DNA of 25,580 nt, from NCBI GenBank assembly GCA_002633005.1, contig NMRA01000079.1, positions 157,326-182,905 on the forward strand, written 5' to 3'. Positions 18,512 through 25,580 of this stretch are shown here, piece by piece. Every line of letters begins with the position of its first letter. Within the stretch, counting starts at the first letter, position 1. Both the position numbers and the translations under genes were made by a program. The notes beneath the pieces were generated by a model, which ran no database searches, was not told the origin of the DNA, and worked only from the letters and a program-made list of their open reading frames with translations. Origin of the DNA: Phoronis australis. Lineage: Eukaryota; Phoronida; Phoronidae.

Positions 18512-18677
18512 CAGGGGTTAGCGCGAACGCAGACCCCCACTAACACAAATTATGCATCCGAGTAACCCACATTTGGGGTTATCGCAGGCGTCAGCCCAAT
18601 CTAAGTGCAATGAAAGGGCCTCTTCCTGGAGGTTCCGCCTCACTGATCACGGAAAAACCTCTATGCCAGGTAAGTAT
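18512..18677 (-). ncRNA. U1: U1 spliceosomal snRNA gene (or close variant)
   Basis: Read on the minus strand, the 166-nt segment begins ATACTTACCTGGC, the invariant U1 5' end that pairs with 5' splice sites, and ends GCGTTCGCGC...CCCCTG like the stem-loop IV 3' end. In between: the loop II U1A site ATTGCACT is intact; CTGCGAT and CCCCAAATGTGGG mark stem-loop III; GCATAATTTGTG holds the Sm site. Length matches human U1 (164 nt, recalled). In stem III the human UUUCCC/GGGAAA pair is UAACCC/GGGUUA here, a double compensatory change. Stem I still closes (GAGGTT/AACCTC, TCCG/CGGA). Odd points: the loop I U1-70K site reads GATCAGTGAG rather than the usual GAUCA(C/A)GAAG, stem II has mismatches, and one stem IV pair is lost. 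It may be a variant or a young pseudogene. No PSE could be identified. Confidence 0.88.
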
Positions 18678-18699
18678 GCCACGGGGGTTGTTAAAGTCC

Positions 18700-21600
18700 A
18701 ATATGTTGCTACTCTTTTCTCTTTCTAAACAGGTGGTTTTGGTTATATTTCAAGATAGTTTAAATGTGTCCTTTTTGTGTGTTATTTTTACTCAAAACAA
18801 CCTACAAAATTTTTAATATGTACTATGCGTATAACTTTTGTTTCTTTTTACACTTTTCGCGTGGTTATTTTGAAAGAAGTGTTGGTTTATGCTACATATG
18901 GATCGCTTAGAGCGCCACCTCTTGGCAGGTTGGTTATTCCTGTTGTCAACTAATCTCCTCAAGATGCTGAGATCAGTGAAAAATAAACGCCGGTAACACA
19001 AGGCATTTCGACATTTTCTACATAGTTAATGTCTTAATTATGTTCGTTTTTAATTTAATTTAACGCAATATTATCGTGAATCCAACTGTCGCGCAGGCGT
19101 ATTTTCAGTGTTGGCTCGTTCCCACGACAAGCGCCGAACTCACTGCACTCATCGACTATACCTATGTTGCACTGAACGCACTGAGTCTCAAGTTATTCGA
19201 TGGTCACACGAGAAATCAGAGAAGGATCCAGCCAGCATATGGCGAAGACACAATTTTTTAACGTTCGGATCCAATCTACCCGGTATCATGACCCCAAACT
19301 GCCGCCTCAAGCCCCGTTTCGTCACAAGCCGATCTTTAATTTAGACCGTTTTTGTTAAAAAATCGTGAGTTTTTTCATTTCTCAGAATAATTTTTAGTAG
19401 GCTTGTGACCTGAAAACTGGCAGATTCTGAAACTTAATGGTTAGTTGTTTGTCCCGCCGGAATAGTTTCGTTTTAAAGTCAGTGTGACCGTCATCACTAT
19501 TTTTGTAGCTCATAATTTAATTCAACTTGAACAAAGCCGATATGAACGATTTGACGTCGCTGACGCGAAACACGACTGTCCAGTAGAACTGGTTTTAAAC
19601 TCCGATATATTCAGCAGTTTGCATTTACAGATTGTTGACGCATGCGTGTACGCATATCACTAAAAACACGTACGTATACCAACCAGGTGACGTATAATGT
19701 AATCACCGTTTTTTGCAGACGTGTGATAAGAAACTTCGACTCAAATTTGCTCTATAGGCCTAAGTAGCAAGACTTTGGGGGGTCGTCTTATGATCAAATG
19801 ATTTATCCCTGTCAACCTTAACACAAGGCTTATCAGCTAGGGTACAGGTCCGTTGTTTTGTTACCAGGAGTCTATTTGCCCGAGGCACCCGCTATGTTTC
19901 TGTAGTTCTTTGAGATTACATAGAAGTAAATGTCATGCCTATCACAATCACTACCCCTGGCAATGTTATAAACATGTCGGGCTAACACATTCCGTCGGTG
20001 CATCTTCGTTATATTTTTAAGGTTTTGAGCATGCGCGCATCCAAGGGGGCTCGAGGTCTGAAACGAACCCCCCCTCATTGGGCGATGTGGGTAAAAAGGT
20101 CCGCCTCGGAGAAACAAAAACACCGAATAAAGTAGAAAACGAGACAATAAGTCCACTAAGAAGGGTAGGAACAACAACAAAAAAAACGAATGCACAATAC
20201 AATTCATAGCTCTGAACGTGCCCCGTGAATCTTAGTGAAAGGTCCACTTTCTCAAAAATTCCAGCCCCTTAGGCTGGATTCGCGCATGTAATAATTCGGC
20301 TTACTTCAAAACATCATAGACCTAGCCATCTAAAAATGGCTGATCACATTCAAATGAATTACAGATTCTATGATTTGTGCGCTATTATCCATAGCGTGGC
20401 GGTTTCCTTTTTATTTTTGCATAAATCAGTGCTTTCGAAAACGAGACTCAAACTCTACGGTTGCGTAAAACGGAAACGATTAAATATTTATAGAACTGTA
20501 ACAGCGTCTTGGCCGGGTGTTTCATTCCAAAATTTTCGTTACTGCATTATCATAATGAACGTAAATTTAATTTTTGCTTCGTTTTACTTAGCACATGGTG
20601 GCGGGATCCAATAAATGGCATGTAATTGCAAATAAGGTTTTATACAGAGCCGCATTGTCGGCTTAATTACTGACGTAACATGGTGCGTGTTCAGACTAAT
20701 CCGGATTGGTATGGTACAAGCTAGGCTTCATTATAAAGAGAGCACTTATATACATGTACATGTAGTTGTCCTTTATCTTCCCAGACTCAGCACTGAACAC
20801 AAATCAAACAGAAATTAGTCATTAATTTCATGGCGTTCTTTGCTAACACATCTCGCTCAGTGATCAATAGGCTGTAAAGACTTGAATACATTTAGCTCTC
20901 AGAGTAAGCACATTTCAAATAGAAAGCGATAGCGTTTTACGTAACTAACAGTCGTTTGACAGTGCTGTTCTTTGAAAATTTTCAGATAACTCAAAGGGGA
21001 GTCGACGTATACGAAAATGTATTTTTTAGATAATATTCCGCACAAATGGGCCTAGTTTACGACTACGGGTATAATGTCATTAATCAAGAAAGTCAGTTCA
21101 AACGGAACACATGCTTAGCAACGAGATGTTGCATGTGGAAAGAAGTGGTCAATTATTAAAATTATTTAAATAAGAAAATTAGGAATTTTTGTTTTTCTCA
21201 AATCTTGATTTTGAATTCCAGTGTCTTTCGTCGCTGCATAGAGAGTGCACATGATTAAAACAAACGTTTGTCCATGATACCCTGGTGTCTCTGTATTCAA
21301 ACAGTGGGAATTAAATTTATATGAATCTAGCCGTTTCCGACCAGTCTCGTCGTTAAGATATTACGGTCTTTATTTATCACATTGAGATGATTGAACCATG
21401 TACTATAGAACTCGAGAGTAAACACCTAGGCATTGATAAGTGAAAAGGAGGACTTGATTCACGTTACTAGGGTTTCATAATTATCATGTTGAACCTATAT
21501 ATTCAAACGTACCTCACTGTATCGTTTAGAATCACGCACATATGCCGACCGGCAAATCAAAGTAGACTGCAGCTATATAGGAGCTCGAAATGACATATAG

Positions 21601-22430
21601 GGTTTCCATCGTCTATTCAAAGTCAACTGCCAATATAATCCAATATTGGTTCTTCATACGCGCGCAAGGTAAACAGAAGTAAAACAAGACATCATCCCAT
21701 GTTGGCACGGAACTCCAGTGTTCTGTGGTTTTCAGCTTCAAAAATCCCGTCTGCTCCTCAATCCGGCGTTCATTATTCTATGAGCTACTACCCTGTCGTA
21801 CGTACACATTGTTCAAAGAGGTTGTCGTCATGGCGATGACCCACGCCAGCTATTTTTATCAATTTTAATCCCGTGTAAACCAGACGTGCTCATTATAATA
21901 AGCTAAATGCAGACTGATGTTTGTACGGTGCACTTATCTGTAAATAATGTATAGATAAAGTTTCAAAGAAAGGCCTGAGCGCTTGTACCCAGTTTGTTTT
22001 CTTAAGGCGGTATTAACCGTGTTCCTCTGTACTTATGTTTTCGTTGTGAGTTTTCCAATTGAAGGCGGTACATGGAATAAACTTCTCATACAAACTAATA
22101 AATAAGTAAGTATTTATTAAGAAAACTGCCTTTGAAAACATCGCATGGCTTTAAAACTGTTGCACAACCTCTTGTACTATTTCAATGGGTCATCGTGATG
22201 TTAATTCCCCAGTCAAATGGAACGGTGGTCAATTCGTAGCTGCAGTGGAAGTAAATACCAGGTACTCAGTTTGCGCCGATGCCTGAGAGAAATTAGGAAT
22301 TTGGGATACCCAACTGTTTAAGGAATCGACGAGATGAAATCTGCCATTTTAGAGAGGAAGGGCAACGAAAGAGACCGTTTACGGGGAGCTTCTGCGAAAA
22401 AGTCACTGTTTCGCAGGTTTTACTCCAACA
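18700..22430. other. Long intergenic stretch, nothing recognisable
   Basis: I found no exon with paired splice signals and family resemblance, no RNA gene and no clear repeat pair here. Open frames of 60-111 codons (for example 19872-20207, 20017-20247, 20336-20614) overlap one another on both strands and look like chance. Parts could be introns of a gene lying outside my recognition. Confidence 0.4.
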
Positions 22431-22440
22431 TGGCCTTGTA

Positions 22441-22483
22441 GAAAATGTTTATTTACTAAGTTTTAATCTAGTAAACATTTTCC
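22441..22483. repeat. AT-rich inverted repeat
   Basis: GAAAATGTTTATTTACTA (22441-22458) pairs with TAGTAAACATTTTC (22469-22482), with a 4-base insertion in the left arm and a ~10-base loop. Confidence 0.55.
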
Positions 22484-22631
22484 ACTTGGAAAAGTCAACA
22501 AATAAGATTTCGGAGTTCCAATTATTGTATTACATTCACCCCCAACAAATGATTCATGTTCGTATGAACCGTGTATAGTTATACTGGCTCGTTTTTTGTG
22601 CGGATAGACCATAGGGGCTACTGGCAATCCA

Positions 22632-22780
22632 CAGGCGACGCACCGAAGGGGGCTGGGGGGCTATAGCCCCCAGTTTTTTTAGTGCTACGCCGCACATTGT
22701 CTACAGGCAGTGAATCACGGAGGCCGAGGGGGCTTTATCCCCCCCACACACTTTTTTCAGTGCTACGCCGCCCATGCAAT
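22632..22780. repeat. GC-rich tandem duplication with palindrome
   Basis: Two diverged units ~78 bp apart share the layout CACCGAAGGGGGCT / GGCCGAGGGGGCT, a C-rich run, a T6-7 run and AGTGCTACGCCGC (22681-22693 and 22759-22771). The left unit contains a near-perfect palindrome CTGGGGGGCTATAGCCCCCAG (22653-22673). It is much more GC-rich than its surroundings. No protein or RNA gene is recognised in it. Confidence 0.7.
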
Positions 22781-23359
22781 TTACCGTTCTCTAAGTGTTC
22801 CAGATTTTCCCTTGAGTGATCTAAAATTTATTGAGTTTTCATGCCATATTTCCGACATCTCTTGACAGATCCTCCTGAAACTTGGCATGTTTTTAACTGT
22901 ATGAGATTTTTTTCATTTTTGATGGACAAACGTGTTTTTTCTTTGGATAGATTGGGATATCAAAATTTTACTTTTTAGCTCTGCAAATACACACGTTGTG
23001 TAGTGTTGGAAAGGAACCTTTGTGCCAAAAACTCGGGCGAAACCCCCTTTTTATCGAAAAAGTGGACTGTCGATTAGAGAACAACAGCGACATATGTGGC
23101 TAAGATCGGACCCGCATGGAACCCGTGCTTCCACTGTGTCCGACAGGAGAACGGAATTTTAAACTGAATGGTACATAAAGTGGACAGAATACTTTAGGCT
23201 GGGTGTGAGCATCATCAAACATGTTGATGAACGTTGAAGATCTTGTTTCAACCCGAAAAACAATGAAATGTTTAAATTGACGATGATCAATCTAGTTTTT
23301 TGTTGGAGAAATGTAAGAATATCATGAACAATGATCTCGAAAATTTTCGATCGGGTGTT

Positions 23360-23980
23360 AAAGGAGAATGCCACCCAAAATACAACCTATTTTGTATCAG
23401 TTTAGATCGAGTTGTTCCAATCGATTACAGCAAGTTCGATTCTATTACCTGACAAATGATGGCAGACGGAAATGTTGAAATTAACCAATGACGTCACAGG
23501 TTCGAACGCAGTCTGTTCAGTAGTTCACAACACGCTTGCTAGTGTCAGCTTATCGCTTGAATTAATCGTTTTACACCGATAAATCATCGAAATTCGATGT
23601 AATACTCTTACAAACACATCGAGTTCTTGAAAAAACGTGTTATTTTATTTCGCTGTTACGGATTTATAGTTATTCGAAAGTACCATGGCCTACAAAGTTC
23701 GCCGGTTAGGCCAATGTACCAAAGTAGGTCGCGGGAGTTTGGGTTCGATGATAAATTCGAATTATTCTTCCGTGAAATATATACAGGAGATCATAGCTGT
23801 GTTCTATTTTAAGACTTGGAATTTTTTCAGGCCTCAGTGTTATCCCGGTTAGTGGCTAGGAACCCGATCAGGCCCGTCGTGGCCGGATTGATATCACGAA
23901 CATAAACTAGCCAAAGTTGGAGACTAAACTTTCCAGTGAGTCACAGAAATGACGTGCACGTGATTATTTTGTTGAATTAG
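23360..23980 (-). repeat. Dispersed ~0.65-kb repeat, copy B (inverted)
   Basis: The reverse complement aligns end to end with 8851-9534, with scattered substitutions and several indels; this copy is about 60 bp shorter. The terminal sequence AAAGGAGAATGCCACCC is the complement of the right end of copy A, and GTGCACGTGATTATTTTGTTGAATTAG corresponds to its left end in diverged form. No target duplication could be read because the exact ends are uncertain. The 61-codon frame at 23627-23812 is not supported. Confidence 0.85.
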
Positions 23981-24449
23981 CCGCGAAACTGCAAATGTAC
24001 TTACTCGTCGGGGGTCGCGAAGTGCAGGTTCCCCTTCCAGAGAAGCGTCAGGGCAAAAGTTGTACAGTAACAATGATTCGAGTAATGTACATGTATATCA
24101 AAATAAAGATTCCCCTAACATCTGATCCTAGCATATAAAGTCGAATTATTGTTTCACAACAGCTTTCTGTCTGCAAACACAGAATTAGCATGCGCTCACA
24201 CGGCCTTGGTGCCCGGTCTATTAGCTTTATTGCATCTCAAGCTGGTAACGCAGTGATTTGTTCATTGGTGGCTTCTCAAAACATTTGCACTCATGAACAC
24301 TCCAAAGGCATTACAAGTTTTATCTAATGAGACAGTCTTTGATACTTCGTTGTTTCAGTTTTATATTAGCATTGGTTTGGGTGAGAATAACTCATTTTGA
24401 AACACTATGAGAACGCTCAATAACAAACGTAGATGATTCACAGCCTCAC

Positions 24450-24635
24450 CTTGGTATTAACGGCGTACTTTTCATTTCTTACTACGCGAGCCACTTCCGA
24501 AGCATTTCGGGCTCTCGAGGAAGTCAAAAAATGATATTCCCGCTTTCCTCGCAGCTTCATAGTTCGCCAATCGGCAACGATATACCACACCATAGCGGCA
24601 CTCACTCTCCAGAAGAACCACTGACGTCGCTGCAT
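24450..24635 (-). CDS. Possible first coding exon of an unknown gene
   Basis: On the minus strand, an ATG at 24635 opens 62 codons that end exactly at a strong donor, AAG|GTGAGG (GT at 24449-24448), in phase 0. The peptide starts MQRRQWFFWRVSAAMVWYIV, which could be a short membrane anchor or mitochondrial presequence, and continues as a basic segment ending NEKYAVNTK. I do not recognise it, and I could not find a partner exon toward lower coordinates. Chance is a real alternative. Confidence 0.25.
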
Positions 24636-24789
24636 CGTTTACGCACCTTCCACACAGGTTAATGCGACACCTCTCGGCGAGCTAAGAGTGGGAAAACGTT
24701 CGTAGAGATTGAATGAGCAAGTTACCTACATCAGTTGGTGTAATGTGGCTTTTGTTCGTGAGAAACAGGTCACACTTGTCACTGCTACT

Positions 24790-25119
24790 TCATGTTAGGT
24801 TACCATCGTGATTGATGACAGGGTGTTGGTGACTGTCCCGTATTTCATTGTAATATTCCGGTATTCTTTGGAATTCTTGCTTTCATTGTTGTGAAAAAAG
24901 CTTTTGGCGGTGATCAGCTTTGGCTTGATTTACTTAAGTCTCTACCAGGCGTGACTGGTAATTGTATCTGTTGTAGATGATTACAATGCTGTTTGATCTT
25001 CTCAACAGGCTGTAATGTCTGCTTCTTTTAGTTGCGCGAATTGCCCGTTTAATATTATTGTTGAACCACGGTGGGCTGTTGTGTTTGATTATCTTTTTTC
25101 TCACATGACCTGGAATGTG
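24790..25119 (-). pseudogene. Decayed non-LTR retrotransposon (LINE) fragment
   Basis: Minus-strand translation from 25119 gives SPPWFNNNIKRAIRATKRSR, then YNRYNYQSRLVET, a stop, VNQAKADHRQK, another stop, and further on PVINHDGNLT. This order matches the linker between endonuclease and reverse transcriptase in CR1/RTE/Jockey-type LINE ORF2 proteins: PWW/F-N-x-x-I-K-x-x-I-R, then a helix with Y-x-x-x-R-N, then a DxxGNLT/V segment. In-frame stops and the lack of downstream RT motifs show that it is a dead, truncated copy. Confidence 0.65.
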
Positions 25120-25202
25120 TTACGACACGACTGGTTAATAACACTGATTATACCACAATATTAGCGTCAAATGGCAGATACAACCGTGTAATAACCCATA
25201 AA

Positions 25203-25224
25203 GTTATCTCACTAGTGAGATAAC
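25203..25224. repeat. Perfect 22-bp palindrome
   Basis: The 22-base sequence centred on ACTAGT has arms GTTATCTCACT and AGTGAGATAAC, exactly complementary with no loop. It lies a few bases from the 3' side of the tRNA-like sequence. Confidence 0.9.
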
Positions 25225-25228
25225 AATT

Positions 25229-25312
25229 TGGCGGGAAACCGAGGACGGAGTCGAACTCGGGACCTTGAAATTGCTGGTCGCCGACTTTACCACTACAACG
25301 TGCAGCGACTGA
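25229..25312 (-). repeat. tRNA-like sequence (tRNA pseudogene or SINE head)
   Basis: On the minus strand an A-box match TAGTGGTAAAGTCG (25282-25295) is followed ~24 bases after its end by a B-box match GAGTTCGACTCC (25247-25258), the spacing of a real tRNA promoter. The order CGACCAGCAATTTCAAGGTC between them resembles an anticodon arm. However, the T-stem does not pair well (CCGAG against CCGTC) and I cannot fold a 7-bp acceptor stem, so a tRNA-derived SINE or pseudogene is more likely than a working tRNA. Confidence 0.55.
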
Positions 25313-25580
25313 CGTCATCAAGAGTGAAACTAGAATACTTAAAGTCCTTCTCTCACGCGTTGTTAACCCTTAGGCATGGTTAGAAGATGTTAAGGATCCA
25401 AGAAGTACCTACCCCATAACTAATACACGATCCGTACTCGAAAACAGTTTAAATGAACGCGCCACTCACGATTCGCACCCGAAGAAACACCGCCATTTTG
25501 AACTTGCCGCGAACCCCGGCCGAGAAAACGCCGTCAGTGTGACTGGAGCAGTGCCTGTACTGTTACCAGCCAGCAAACGG
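25313..25580. other. Edge region, CG-richer, no gene assigned
   Basis: The last ~150 bases become CG-richer (CCGCGAACCCCGGCCGAG) and contain CCGCCATTTTGAA, a YY1-like site in reverse orientation. This could be the start of a promoter for a gene beyond the window. Confidence 0.25.

Noticed and set aside
18610-18816. 68-codon plus-strand ORF over the U1 locus
   Set aside because: It reads antisense through a structured RNA gene and has no support.
19872-20247. Two overlapping minus-strand ORFs with hydrophobic starts
   Set aside because: They overlap in different frames, have no donor or acceptor support and no family resemblance.

Overview
This is eukaryotic, animal nuclear DNA. Genes are split by GT-AG introns of about 0.9-2.3 kb, the sequence is AT-rich, there is a canonical poly(A) signal, and several families of short non-autonomous repeats are present. 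The window holds an animal KRTCAP2 orthologue and a U1 snRNA locus. The style (a compact gene among many diverged repeats) suits a marine invertebrate, but I cannot assign a phylum from sequence alone.

Layout. (1) 1-5585, minus strand: the 5' five exons of a long coiled-coil protein gene, running off the left edge. All five splice junctions agree in phase, giving residues 1-190. Its visible 3'-most intron starts in a 30-bp minisatellite. Its 2.3-kb second intron holds a cluster of YY1-like and ETS-like motifs. (2) 5586-8360, intergenic: an unusual array of a 15-bp AT-rich motif spaced 18 and about 36 bp apart (6508-6859), a tRNA-like relic and a GC-rich hairpin. (3) 8361-13254, plus strand: a complete five-exon KRTCAP2 gene (135 aa, oligosaccharyltransferase subunit). 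It appears to start in a four-base coding exon (ATGG). Its introns carry a ~0.68-kb dispersed repeat, an 11-bp minisatellite and a 514-bp hAT-like MITE. (4) 13500-17134: no gene. Two direct copies of a ~0.4-kb repeat lie here, the second flanked by a perfect 15-bp target-site duplication, plus a 20-bp-stem hairpin. (5) 17135-17895, minus strand: a single coding exon for a 247-aa basic protein with five diverged helical repeats. (6) 18512-18677, minus strand: a U1 snRNA gene or close variant with paired changes in stem III. (7) 18680-25580: mostly empty of recognisable genes. It has a GC-rich tandem duplication, the second (inverted) copy of the ~0.68-kb repeat, a possible first exon, a decayed LINE fragment, and a tRNA-like sequence beside a perfect 22-bp palindrome.

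The genes share no obvious pathway. KRTCAP2 acts in ER N-glycosylation, U1 in splicing, and the two minus-strand proteins look structural. I saw no exotic multi-gene system. The most unusual items are the phased 18/36-bp array, the minisatellite that multiplies splice-donor-like sequences beside an exon, the four-base start exon, and the diverged U1.
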